From: Lutibacter citreus
GTDB lineage: Bacteria; Bacteroidota; Bacteroidia; Flavobacteriales; Flavobacteriaceae
NCBI RefSeq assembly: GCF_003260195.1
Contig: NZ_QEIH01000002.1
Location: forward strand, 1 to 64,000
Reading direction: 5' to 3'
Length of the DNA: 64,000 nt
A program made the translations under genes and the position numbers. Below are positions 35,500 to 44,230 of this stretch, in pieces. The stretch's first letter is position 1; each line of letters opens with the position of its first letter. The notes under the pieces were generated by a model. The model did no database searches and was not told where the DNA came from. It worked only from the letters and a program-made list of their open reading frames with translations.

Positions 35500-36168
35500 A
35501 TGAAATTAAAGTTATCACAAACAGAAGAAAATTATATTAAAGCAATCTACAGTATTGAGATACATACAGGTAAAAGTGTGAGTACTAACAAGATTGCTGA
35601 AAATTTAAAAACAAAGGCATCTTCCGTTACGGATATGATTAAAAAACTTTCTGATAAAAAATTAGTTGATTACGAAAAATATAAAGGTGTCACAACCACA
35701 TCTGAAGGAAAAAAACGAGCAATAAAAGTTGTTAGAAAACACCGATTATGGGAGGTCTTTTTAGTTGACAAACTAAATTTTAATTGGGATGAAGTACATG
35801 AAATTGCGGAACAATTAGAGCATATAGAATCTGATGAATTAATTACAAGATTAGACACTTTTTTAAACTTCCCAACAAAAGATCCTCATGGAGACCCAAT
35901 ACCAGATTCACAAGGCAACATAAGAATCAAAAATTCTATTTTATTAAATAGCGCAATACATAATACTTTATATAAAATTGCGAGTGTAAAAGATAATTCA
36001 AAAGCATTATTAAATTTTTTAGACAAGCATTCATTAAATATAGATTCGGAATTAACGGTGTTGGATAAATTAGATTTTGACGATTCAATGACCGTTAAAT
36101 TAAGTAATGGAAATAATTTAACATTATCAAAAAAAATATGTACCAACGTATTTGTAACTATAAAATAA
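35500..36168 (+). CDS. DtxR/MntR-family metal-dependent transcriptional regulator
   Basis: 222 residues. Winged-helix DNA-binding region at 1-75 (SSVTDMIKKLSDKKLV is the recognition area), then the dimerisation/metal region with HRLWEVFL, VHEIAEQLEH and the ligand-rich DPHGDPIP, and a short SH3-like C-terminal domain. It senses Fe(II) or Mn(II) and represses uptake genes. It is followed 4 bases later by a membrane-anchored relative and then by the feoB genes, so iron is the likely signal. Confidence 0.9.
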   Translation: MKLKLSQTEENYIKAIYSIEIHTGKSVSTNKIAENLKTKASSVTDMIKKLSDKKLVDYEKYKGVTTTSEGKKRAIKVVRKHRLWEVFLVDKLNFNWDEVHEIAEQLEHIESDELITRLDTFLNFPTKDPHGDPIPDSQGNIRIKNSILLNSAIHNTLYKIASVKDNSKALLNFLDKHSLNIDSELTVLDKLDFDDSMTVKLSNGNNLTLSKKICTNVFVTIK

Positions 36169-36172
36169 TATC

Positions 36173-37213
36173 ATGACAAACCCAGTAACATCTTTAGTTA
36201 TATTTGGAATTGTAGTGTTTCTCCTTTTCCTAATATTTTATCCGAAAAATGGAATTTATTGGAGAGTAAAAAGAAGTCTTGAAGACGATACTAAAACGCT
36301 AATTGAAGACATTCTTAAAAAATTATATCATGCTGAAGATAATGGTAACAACCTAAACAGCAACGACATAATAAACTCTTTAAATAGCAATCCTAAAAAA
36401 GTATTGGAAACTATTGCCGAAATGAAAAACAAAGAACTAATAAGTTTTGAAAACGGTGATATAAGATTAAACGAATTAGGAATGGACTATGCGCTTAGAA
36501 TAATAAGAGTTCATAGATTGTGGGAGAAATACCTTTCAGAAAAAACTGGTTTCGACAAAAAAGATTGGCACGAAATAGCTGAAAAAATGGAACATCAAAT
36601 AGATTCCAATCAAGCAAAAGAATTAGCTATTGATTTAGGAAATCCAAGATTTGACCCACATGGTGATCCAATCCCTACAGAAACAGGTGAAATTGAACCA
36701 ATAAATGGTAAACCGCTTCCTGCATTTTCTGAAGGAACTATTGGACGAATTATACATATTGAGGATGAACCTGAAATTATTTACAAACAAATTTTAGCTG
36801 AAGATTTACACATTGGTTCGCATGTTCATATAATTGAAAACAACAAAAAAAGAATCATTTTTCATTCTGAAGGTGAAGAATTTATTTTGGCGCCAATTGT
36901 TGCAAACAACCTTACTATTTCTGAACTACAAAAGGAAGACATTTCAGAAGAAGCTATTTTTAGACTTTCAAATTTAAAAGAAAATGAACAAGCTAAAATA
37001 ATAGGAATATCACGCGAATGTAGAGGAGAAACAAGAAGAAGACTGCTTGACCTAGGTTTTGTTATTAACACAAAAATTGAAGTTGATTTAATAAGCCCAA
37101 TGAGAAATCCTAGAGCATATTTAGTTAGAGACACTTCAATTGCAATACGAAACGAACAAGCCAAATTCATACTAATTGAAAAAATAAAAAATCATGCAAA
37201 AAGTAACATCTAG
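36173..37213 (+). CDS. Membrane-anchored DtxR-FeoA fusion protein
   Basis: 346 residues. One transmembrane helix at about 7-23, then a DtxR-like winged helix ([18 protein letters not shown]), the metal-binding region ([27 protein letters not shown]), and a C-terminal FeoA domain ([28 protein letters not shown]). Positive residues after the helix put the rest in the cytoplasm. FeoA is the small SH3-like partner of FeoB; here it is joined to a metal sensor at the membrane. The 3' end overlaps the feoB G-domain gene by 20 bases, so translation is coupled. Confidence 0.85.
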   Translation: MTNPVTSLVIFGIVVFLLFLIFYPKNGIYWRVKRSLEDDTKTLIEDILKKLYHAEDNGNNLNSNDIINSLNSNPKKVLETIAEMKNKELISFENGDIRLNELGMDYALRIIRVHRLWEKYLSEKTGFDKKDWHEIAEKMEHQIDSNQAKELAIDLGNPRFDPHGDPIPTETGEIEPINGKPLPAFSEGTIGRIIHIEDEPEIIYKQILAEDLHIGSHVHIIENNKKRIIFHSEGEEFILAPIVANNLTISELQKEDISEEAIFRLSNLKENEQAKIIGISRECRGETRRRLLDLGFVINTKIEVDLISPMRNPRAYLVRDTSIAIRNEQAKFILIEKIKNHAKSNI

Positions 37214-37964
37214 TGCTTGTGAAGGCTGTGACTTAAATAAAGCTTCAAACTTAAAAAAACTTGGAATAAACATAGATAACAACAACTATGTAGTTGCACT
37301 TGCAGGAAATCCAAACACTGGAAAAAGTACTGTTTTTAATGCATTAACGGGGTTAAAACAACATACTGGAAATTGGCCAGGAAAAACAGTAACTCGTGCA
37401 GAAGGTGGGTATAGCTACAATGATAAAAAATACAAATTAGTTGATCTTCCAGGAACATATTCGCTACTTTCTACCTCACAAGATGAAGAAGTTGCTAGGA
37501 ACTTTATACTCTTTGGAAAACCAGATGTAACTATTATTGTAGTTGATGCTAGCAGATTAGAACGTAACCTAAATTTAGTTTTGCAGATATTAGAAATAAC
37601 TGATAAAGCTGTATTGTGTTTAAATTTAATGGATGAAGCAAAACGCTTGCAAATTGATATTGATGACAGAACTTTAGCCCGAGATCTTGGAATCCCTGTT
37701 GTACCAACAAGTGCAAGATCTAAAGAAGGAATACCGGAGTTATTACAAACTGTACATCAAGTTGCAACTGGAGAAATTAAATGCAAACCTCATCGTATAA
37801 AAAATATTCCAAAAAACATAAACAACGCAATTGAAAAATTGCGTTTAGAAATAGAAACAGAGTATCCAAATGTACCAAACAGTAGATGGATAGCACTACG
37901 TTTATTAGATGGAGATGAACGGATTATTGAAGCTGTAAAAACAGGTGAATTTATTACTGAATAA
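37194..37964 (+). CDS. feoB: FeoB GTPase domain as a separate protein
   Basis: 256 residues covering only the G domain and guanine-nucleotide dissociation-inhibitor region of FeoB. G1 is [10 protein letters not shown] (residues 37-46), switch region [13 protein letters not shown]3 DLPGTYSL, G4 NLMDEA and G5 TSARSKEGI. Two Cys near the N-terminus (Cys9, Cys12) are extra. The transmembrane half is the next gene, 25 bases on. The stop is not an obvious simple frameshift, because both a stop and a frame change would have to be reversed to rejoin the halves. Confidence 0.85.
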   Translation: MQKVTSSACEGCDLNKASNLKKLGINIDNNNYVVALAGNPNTGKSTVFNALTGLKQHTGNWPGKTVTRAEGGYSYNDKKYKLVDLPGTYSLLSTSQDEEVARNFILFGKPDVTIIVVDASRLERNLNLVLQILEITDKAVLCLNLMDEAKRLQIDIDDRTLARDLGIPVVPTSARSKEGIPELLQTVHQVATGEIKCKPHRIKNIPKNINNAIEKLRLEIETEYPNVPNSRWIALRLLDGDERIIEAVKTGEFITE

Positions 37965-37989
37965 TTAATTTTTTTGATTAGAAAAGACA

Positions 37990-39402
37990 ATGAAGACAAA
38001 CAAAATATTAAATACTAGTAATGACTTAAGATGGCAGATTGGTGAAGGGTTTCATGATAAATTAACTGAAGGGATTTATTCTGATGCGGCAACAATTGCT
38101 CAAAATTCGGTACAAAAAAAGGGCGATGAAAAACGCTTTAGATTTGATCGAAGCTTAGACAAAATTGTAACTAGCAAAATATGGGGATTTCCGATAATGA
38201 TACTTATTCTTTCTGTTGTTTTATGGCTTACCATAATTGGAGCAAATTACCCTTCAGGCTTATTAGCTGATTTATTAATAGGAACCGTTTATCCTTGGTT
38301 AAAAAGTATAGGAGAATCCTTAGGATTTTCATGGTGGTTAAGTGGTTTTTTGTTTGATGGTGTATATCTAGCTCTGGCATGGGTAATTGCCGTAATGCTA
38401 CCCCCAATGGCCATATTTTTTCCGCTTTTTACTTTGCTTGAAGATTTTGGATATTTACCTCGTGTAGCTTTTAATTTAGATCATTTATTAAAAAAATCTG
38501 GAGCACATGGAAAACAAGCCTTAACTATGAGTATGGGTTTTGGTTGTAATGCAGCAGGGGTAATTGCCACAAGAATAATTGATAGCCCAAGAGAACGTTT
38601 AATTGCAATTATAACAAATAATTTTTCTTTATGTAATGGTCGTTGGCCAACACAAATTTTAATTGCATCTATATTTATTGGAGCATTAGTTCCTGAAAAT
38701 TTTGCAGGTGCAGTTTCAACACTTGCAGTTATAAGTATTGCCTTATTGGGTATCTTTTTCACGTTTATGGTTTCTTTATTTTTATCAAAAACAATGTTAA
38801 AAGGAGAAGTATCTTCTTTTACTTTAGAATTACCTCCATATAGACCGCCAAGATTTTGGAAAACTATTTACACATCTTTAATAGATCGTACATTAATTGT
38901 TTTATGGAGAGCTTGTGTTTTTGCAGCTCCAGCAGGTGCGGTTATTTGGTTAATTTCAAATATTGCTATTGGAGATTCTAACATTGCCAACTGGTTAATT
39001 GTACATTTAGATGGTTTTGGACTTCTTTTAGGATTAAATGGTGTAATCTTATTAGCATATATTGTTGCCATTCCTGCAAATGAAATTGTTATACCTACTA
39101 TTCTTATGCTAACCGTAATGACAGCTTCAATTACCGGAGTAGGAAGTGGAGATGGTGTAATGTTTGAATTGGAATCTGTTTCAGCAACTGGAGACATCTT
39201 AAAAGCTGGAGGTTGGACCTTACTTACAGCCATTAATTTAATGTTGTTTAGTTTACTGCACAATCCATGCAGCACAACTATTTATACTATTTATAAAGAA
39301 ACAAAAAGTATTAAGTGGACTACCGTTGCTAGCATATTACCAATAATATTAGGGTTTATAGTTTGTTTTATTGTAGCCCAAGTATGGAGAATAATGGTAT
39401 AA
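37990..39402 (+). CDS. feoB: FeoB transmembrane (iron-permease) domain as a separate protein
   Basis: 470 residues. It starts with the linker that normally follows the G domain ([22 protein letters not shown]), then membrane helices with the gating motifs [13 protein letters not shown] and [11 protein letters not shown], and ends with [16 protein letters not shown]. These are the two Gate regions with conserved Cys. It should form the Fe(II) channel, driven by the separately made GTPase. A terminator-like hairpin follows. Confidence 0.85.
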   Translation: MKTNKILNTSNDLRWQIGEGFHDKLTEGIYSDAATIAQNSVQKKGDEKRFRFDRSLDKIVTSKIWGFPIMILILSVVLWLTIIGANYPSGLLADLLIGTVYPWLKSIGESLGFSWWLSGFLFDGVYLALAWVIAVMLPPMAIFFPLFTLLEDFGYLPRVAFNLDHLLKKSGAHGKQALTMSMGFGCNAAGVIATRIIDSPRERLIAIITNNFSLCNGRWPTQILIASIFIGALVPENFAGAVSTLAVISIALLGIFFTFMVSLFLSKTMLKGEVSSFTLELPPYRPPRFWKTIYTSLIDRTLIVLWRACVFAAPAGAVIWLISNIAIGDSNIANWLIVHLDGFGLLLGLNGVILLAYIVAIPANEIVIPTILMLTVMTASITGVGSGDGVMFELESVSATGDILKAGGWTLLTAINLMLFSLLHNPCSTTIYTIYKETKSIKWTTVASILPIILGFIVCFIVAQVWRIMV

Positions 39403-39460
39403 TACTACATTTTATAAAAATTGAAAACTGATTTAAGATAAAACTATTAATCTTATACTC

Positions 39461-39497
39461 AAGCTGATATTAAATTATTTTAGTATCAGCTTTTTTA
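39461..39497 (+). terminator. Terminator after the split feoB genes
   Basis: AAGCTGATA (39461-39469) pairs with TATCAGCTT (39484-39492), followed by a T-run. It lies between the two convergent Feo operons. Confidence 0.75.
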
Positions 39498-39501
39498 TTG
39501 A

Positions 39502-39624
39502 TTAATTTTTGCAACTCCCACAACCCGGACCACAATTATCATCTTTTGTAGATTTAAAGAAATACTTTTTAACTAAAAAACCAATTGCTAATCCCAGCGC
39601 TATGTATACTAAAATATCTTGCAT
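39502..39624 (-). CDS. FeoB-associated Cys-rich membrane protein (40 residues)
   Basis: A 40-residue reading frame starting at ATG 39624 and overlapping the stop of the upstream feoB by one base (TAATG), so translation is coupled. It has one hydrophobic segment (ILVYIALGLAIGFLV) and a C-terminal tail DDNCGPGCGSCKN with three Cys. This matches the small FeoB-associated Cys-rich proteins found beside feoB in many bacteria, thought to help Fe(II) transport. Confidence 0.85.
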   Translation of the reverse strand: MQDILVYIALGLAIGFLVKKYFFKSTKDDNCGPGCGSCKN

Positions 39625-41735
39625 TAACTAAAAATATTAAAAACTATTACAGCCGAAACATAAGCTAAAATCCCCATTCCAAATAACTGAAGCATTGGCC
39701 ATTTCCAACTATTAGTTTCTCGCTTAACAATTGCCAAGGTACCAACACATTGCATTGCAAAGGCATAGAATATTAATAAAGACATTCCCGTTGGAAAATT
39801 AAACCGTTTTTCACCCGTATCCGGATTTATCTCAGCTGCCATTCGCTCTTTTATAGTACCTGTATTTTCACCATCGCTATCAACATTATAAATTGTTGCT
39901 AAGGCACCAACAAAAACTTCACGAGCAGCAAAAGAACTAATTAAAGCAATACCAATTTTCCAATCATAACCCATTGGTTTAATAACAGGTTCAATTGTTT
40001 TCCCCATATAACCAATATAAGAGTTCTCTAATTTATATGAAGCAATTTTCTTTTGAAGCTCTTGAGGATGAAGCTCTGAATTTTCAACCTTATTAGTAAC
40101 AATTTCTTCGGCATTTTTAAATGATGAAGATCCGTTTGATGCTAAAAACCAAAGTACAATTGAAAGCGCTAAAATAATTTTACCTGCTCCAAAAATAAAG
40201 GCTTTTGTTTTTTCAACAACTTCGTATAAAATATTTTTAATTGAAGGTAATTTATAATTTGGCATTTCAATTACAAATAAACTTTTACTCTTAATTTTTA
40301 AAACATTATGCAATAAAATTGAAGATGAAATAGCTGCTGTAAAGCCTAACAAATACATGGCCATCATTGTTAAACCTTGCAAATTTAAAAATCCAAAAAT
40401 TCTTTTATCAGGAATAATTAATGCAATTAAAATTGCATATACAGGTAAACGCGCGGAACAAGTTGTAAATGGAACTACTAAAATTGTTATTAAACGCTCT
40501 TTCCAACTTCCAATATTTCTTGAAGCCATAATTGCTGGAATTGCACAGGCAGTACCCGAAATTAACGGTATAACACTTTTACCACTCATTCCAAATTTTC
40601 GCATTATTTTATCCATTAAAAAAACTACACGGCTCATATAACCTGTTTCTTCAAGAATGGAAATAAATGTAAATAAAATAGCTATTTGCGGAATAAAAAT
40701 TATTACACCTCCAATACCAGGAATAACTCCTTCAGCAATTAAATTTGTAAAAGTTCCTGGAGGCATTACTGATTTTGTCCAAGAACTCAAATTTGCAAAA
40801 GCAGTATCAATTAAATCCATTGGGTACGTTGCCCAATTAAAAATACCTTGAAAAATAAACAACAAAATGAGTGCAAAAATCACATATCCAAAAATCTTAT
40901 GGGTAAGCACTCTATCTAAAACACCTCTTAAATCTGTTGCCTTAGATTTATCTACATTAAAAGTATCTTTTAAAACATCATTAATTATTTGATATCTAAA
41001 AATTGTTTCTTTATGTTGATAACGCTTAATGCATTCTAAATTTTCTCTAAATTTTAAAACTAATTTTTTCTCATCTTCAGTTATAAAATCAAATTCCTTT
41101 TTTTGGGTAATAAGCAACCAAGACTTATATAAAGGAAACTCTGGAAACGCTTCCTTTAACTTAGAAAAATATTCTTTATCTATTTTAATTGAAATATCTC
41201 CAACTGGTGTTATATCAATATTTTTATAATCTAAAATAGCTTCTTTTAAATCTCCAATCCCAATTTTTTTTCGGGCACTAGCAAGAACTATTTTAGTATT
41301 AAGTTGTTTCTCTAATTTTTGTACATTTATATGAATACCTTTTCTATTCATTTGGTCAATCATATTGATTACCAAAATTGTAGGTATTTTTAAATCTTTT
41401 AATTGTGTAAAAAGGAGTAAGTTTCTTTTAATGTTTTCAATATCTACAACCACAACAATTACATCCGGAAATGCATCACCTTCTTCATTTAACAAGGTAT
41501 CTAAAACCAAAGTTTCATCTAGTGATGTTGGATTAATGCTATATGTTCCTGGTAAATCGGTAATTTCCGCCTTAACAGATTCATTTAATTTACAAAATCC
41601 TTGTTTTTTTTCTACAGTAATACCTGGGTAGTTTCCAACCTTTTGTTTTAAACCTGTAAGTTGATTGAATAATGAAGTTTTTCCTGTATTGGGGTTTCCT
41701 ATTAAAGCAACTTTTACGACATTGTCATTAGTCAT
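39624..41735 (-). CDS. feoB: Ferrous iron transporter FeoB, full length
   Basis: 703 residues. G1 GNPNTGKTS (residues 13-21), switch NYPGITVEKKQG, G3 DLPGTYSI, G4 NMIDQM and G5 SARKKIGI, then the transmembrane part with Gate motifs SGTACAIPAIMASR and FTTCSARLPVY and the C-terminal FAMQCVGTLAIVKRE. It imports Fe(II) with GTP hydrolysis. Sequence differs from the split FeoB in the gates, so it is a distinct system, not a recent duplicate. It follows feoA by 10 bases. Confidence 0.95.
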   Translation of the reverse strand: MTNDNVVKVALIGNPNTGKTSLFNQLTGLKQKVGNYPGITVEKKQGFCKLNESVKAEITDLPGTYSINPTSLDETLVLDTLLNEEGDAFPDVIVVVVDIENIKRNLLLFTQLKDLKIPTILVINMIDQMNRKGIHINVQKLEKQLNTKIVLASARKKIGIGDLKEAILDYKNIDITPVGDISIKIDKEYFSKLKEAFPEFPLYKSWLLITQKKEFDFITEDEKKLVLKFRENLECIKRYQHKETIFRYQIINDVLKDTFNVDKSKATDLRGVLDRVLTHKIFGYVIFALILLFIFQGIFNWATYPMDLIDTAFANLSSWTKSVMPPGTFTNLIAEGVIPGIGGVIIFIPQIAILFTFISILEETGYMSRVVFLMDKIMRKFGMSGKSVIPLISGTACAIPAIMASRNIGSWKERLITILVVPFTTCSARLPVYAILIALIIPDKRIFGFLNLQGLTMMAMYLLGFTAAISSSILLHNVLKIKSKSLFVIEMPNYKLPSIKNILYEVVEKTKAFIFGAGKIILALSIVLWFLASNGSSSFKNAEEIVTNKVENSELHPQELQKKIASYKLENSYIGYMGKTIEPVIKPMGYDWKIGIALISSFAAREVFVGALATIYNVDSDGENTGTIKERMAAEINPDTGEKRFNFPTGMSLLIFYAFAMQCVGTLAIVKRETNSWKWPMLQLFGMGILAYVSAVIVFNIFS

Positions 41736-41745
41736 TACTTTAAAA

Positions 41746-41970
41746 TTACTTAACTATAGTTATTTTTTCTGCAGTTTCTTTCCTTATTGCTAAATGACTT
41801 CCATTAACTTTAATATATAATGGGTCAAGCATTGGTGCTTTTTGGATTAATTGTACTTCCATTCCTGGCAAACAACCCATTTCCAGCAATTTTAAAGGAA
41901 TTTTGTCTAAACAAAGTTTTTCAATAAAAGCTGATTCTCCAATTTGTAAGTTTGCAATAGTTTTAAACAT
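41746..41970 (-). CDS. feoA: FeoA, ferrous iron transport accessory protein
   Basis: 74 residues, the usual SH3-like FeoA length. It contains ANLQIGESAFIEKL, MGCLPGMEVQLIQ and NGSHLAIRKETAEKI. FeoA binds FeoB at the cytoplasmic face and supports Fe(II) uptake. It is the first gene of the minus-strand feoA-feoB-Cys-rich operon and has a clear -7 box and an operator-like palindrome ahead of it. Confidence 0.9.
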   Translation of the reverse strand: MFKTIANLQIGESAFIEKLCLDKIPLKLLEMGCLPGMEVQLIQKAPMLDPLYIKVNGSHLAIRKETAEKITIVK

Positions 41971-41999
41971 TATTAAGACTGATTATAAATAATTTTAAG

Positions 42000-42027
42000 C
42001 AAATATACTAAATTAGAATGATTCTAA
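42000..42027 (-). promoter_or_regulatory. feoA promoter -7 box and Fur/DtxR-like palindrome
   Basis: TATATTTG on the minus strand (plus-strand 42000-42007) lies 30 bases ahead of feoA. Just upstream, TTAGAAT-G-ATTCTAA (42013-42027) is a perfect 7-1-7 palindrome. The 7-1-7 form is that of a Fur box, and the TTAGA/TCTAA ends match the DtxR-gene site at 35445. Confidence 0.6.
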
Positions 42028-42044
42028 ACAATGACATTTATCAT

Positions 42045-42722
42045 TTAATCTTTAGAATTATGCTGTAATATTTTAATATCATTTATTAAACGCTTAATAT
42101 CCTCATTATCAGTACCATCATAAAAACCTCTAATTTGCCTTTTTTTATCAACCAATACAAAATTTTCAGTATGAATAAAATCTTGCAATCCGCCATCACC
42201 CTCATCTAACACGGCAAAATAACTCTTTCTTGCCAATTCATAAATATGAGATTTGGGCCCCGTTGTTATATTCCATTTACCATCTATAACACCTTTTTTT
42301 ATAGCATATTCTTTTAAAACAGAGACACTATCCATTACTGGTGTTACAGAATGTGATAAAAACATAACATCATCATCATTTTTAAAAACTTCTTGTAACT
42401 TCCCTATATTAGTAGTCATAATTGGACAAATAGTCATACAACGTGTAAAGAAAAAATCGGCAACATAAATTTTACCTTCATAATCCTTTTGAGTGATAAT
42501 CTCACCATTCTGATTTATCAATTTAAAATCTGAAACTTTATGATTTCTTCTTATATGAACCATACTTTCATCAACCAGTTTAGGATTAACATCAGCTGGA
42601 TTGTAAACTGGTAATTGTTTATCCGGAGTTAATAGTGAATAGATTGCATAAATCATTATCACAGAAAAAACGCCCATTATTAAAAGAGTAGGAATCGATT
42701 TTTTAAAAAATTTTAAATCCAT
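42045..42722 (-). CDS. SCO1/SenC-family copper chaperone
   Basis: 225 residues from the ATG at 42722, with an N-terminal membrane anchor. The copper-binding motif CMTICP and a distal His (FIHTENF) match the SCO family, which delivers copper to cytochrome c oxidase CuA. It is divergent from rseP. No oxidase genes are near, so its partner is elsewhere. Confidence 0.9.
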   Translation of the reverse strand: MDLKFFKKSIPTLLIMGVFSVIMIYAIYSLLTPDKQLPVYNPADVNPKLVDESMVHIRRNHKVSDFKLINQNGEIITQKDYEGKIYVADFFFTRCMTICPIMTTNIGKLQEVFKNDDDVMFLSHSVTPVMDSVSVLKEYAIKKGVIDGKWNITTGPKSHIYELARKSYFAVLDEGDGGLQDFIHTENFVLVDKKRQIRGFYDGTDNEDIKRLINDIKILQHNSKD

Positions 42723-42774
42723 TTTTATTTCAATTTTAAAAAACAAATTTAATACAAATAGAAATCATAGATGG

Positions 42775-42788
42775 TTTAGAACTCTAAA
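42775..42788. promoter_or_regulatory. 14-base palindrome between the SCO gene and rseP
   Basis: TTTAGA-AC-TCTAAA, a palindrome with the same TTTAGA/TCTAAA halves as the site before the DtxR gene but a 2-base centre. It is about 60 bases upstream of the rseP -7 box at 42848 and lies between divergent genes. Role unknown; the different spacing means it may be unrelated. Confidence 0.35.
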
Positions 42789-42847
42789 TCTTTGTTAAAA
42801 CGCTTAATAACTTATTTAATTGCTTTTTTAAACTGTTTTTAAAACCG

Positions 42848-42855
42848 TACATTTG
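42848..42855 (+). promoter_or_regulatory. -7 box upstream of rseP
   Basis: TACATTTG, matching TAnnTTTG, 29 bases before the rseP ATG at 42885. Confidence 0.55.
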
Positions 42856-42884
42856 TGCGATTTTAGATTTTTGAAAATACATTT

Positions 42885-44204
42885 ATGGAAATATTAATAA
42901 AGGCTTCTCAATTTATATTAAGCTTATCATTTTTAATTGTTTTACACGAATTAGGACATTTTATTCCTGCAAAATTGTTTAAAACAAGAGTTGAAAAATT
43001 CTATTTATTTTTTGATTATAAGTTTTCTTTACTTAAAAAGAAAATTGGAGATACTGAGTATGGTATTGGTTGGATTCCGTTAGGTGGATATGTAAAAATA
43101 TCTGGTATGATTGATGAAAGTATGGACACAGAGCAATTGAAACAACCTGCTCAACCATGGGAATTTAGATCTAAACCAGCTTGGCAACGTTTAATAATTA
43201 TGTTAGGTGGAGTTACCGTGAACTTTATTCTTGGTATTGTTATTTATATAATGATAACTTTCGCTTGGGGAATTGATTTTGTGAAGCCAGAATCAGTAAA
43301 AAATGGATTTGCAGTTGACGAAATATTTCAATCTTACGGATTTAAAGATGGTGATAAAATAACAAAATTTAACGGTGAAACACCACTAGATGTTACTGAG
43401 GTAAATAAGCATTTATTTATGAGAGGCTTAACTTCTTTAGATGTTATTCATGAAGATGGAAGTACCGAAACAATTGCCATTCCTGAAGATATTGGAAGCA
43501 TTATGTGGGAAAATGGAGTATTAGAACCTTTTAGAGTTAGAACACTTCCAGTAATTGATACCGTTATAGTTGATTCACCTGCGGAAAAATTTGGAATTTT
43601 AAAAAATGACAAAATAATTGCAGTTAATAATACACCAGTAAAATATTGGCAAGATTTTTCAAAAATAGCATCAAATTCAAAAGAAGATAAACTAACGCTT
43701 ACAGTTGAAAGAAATGGCTCTGAAAAGACTATTTCAATAACTCCTAATGAAAATAAAACTATTGGTGTTTCTAACTACCAACAAAGAGGAGTTACTATAG
43801 ATCATAAAGATTTTACTTTCTTAGAAAGTATTCCGAAAGGAAATTCAAAGGCTATTTGGATATTGAAAGATTATATTACTCAATTTAAATATGTTTTCAC
43901 TAAAAAAGGAGCTACAAGTATTGGTGGTTTTATAGCAATTGGAAATATTTTCCCTGCTACTTGGAGCTGGCAAGCATTTTGGGGAATTACAGCGTTCTTA
44001 TCCATTATGCTAGGATTTATGAATTTACTTCCTATTCCTGCATTGGATGGTGGTCATGTTGTATTTACTTTGTATGAAATAATTACTGGTAGAAAACCAA
44101 ACGATAAATTTTTAGAATATGCCCAAATCACTGGATTTATTCTTTTAATTGCGTTACTACTTTTAGCTAATGGAAATGATATTGTAAAATTATTTACAAA
44201 CTAA
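42885..44204 (+). CDS. rseP: Site-2 zinc metalloprotease RseP
   Basis: 439 residues. Zinc-binding HELGHF at residues 21-26, two PDZ-like segments in the middle (SYGFKDGDKITKFNG and KFGILKNDKIIAVNN), and the third-ligand motif LPIPALDGGH in the last third. It cleaves membrane-embedded anti-sigma factors in the envelope stress response. Single gene. Confidence 0.95.
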   Translation: MEILIKASQFILSLSFLIVLHELGHFIPAKLFKTRVEKFYLFFDYKFSLLKKKIGDTEYGIGWIPLGGYVKISGMIDESMDTEQLKQPAQPWEFRSKPAWQRLIIMLGGVTVNFILGIVIYIMITFAWGIDFVKPESVKNGFAVDEIFQSYGFKDGDKITKFNGETPLDVTEVNKHLFMRGLTSLDVIHEDGSTETIAIPEDIGSIMWENGVLEPFRVRTLPVIDTVIVDSPAEKFGILKNDKIIAVNNTPVKYWQDFSKIASNSKEDKLTLTVERNGSEKTISITPNENKTIGVSNYQQRGVTIDHKDFTFLESIPKGNSKAIWILKDYITQFKYVFTKKGATSIGGFIAIGNIFPATWSWQAFWGITAFLSIMLGFMNLLPIPALDGGHVVFTLYEIITGRKPNDKFLEYAQITGFILLIALLLLANGNDIVKLFTN

Positions 44205-44230
44205 TTCAACAATATCATTTTCGTAATTTA

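Noticed and set aside
37922-37995. feoB split read as a sequencing or assembly frameshift
   Set aside because: Rejoining the halves needs both removal of a TAA and a change of frame, and the second half has its own ATG. A simple homopolymer error at the T7 run would not do it because the stop comes first. Kept as a true split, though resequencing would settle it.
42775-42788. SCO-rseP palindrome as a third DtxR-type site
   Set aside because: The centre is 2 bases rather than 4-5, and neither neighbour is an iron gene; listed only as a weak regulatory feature.
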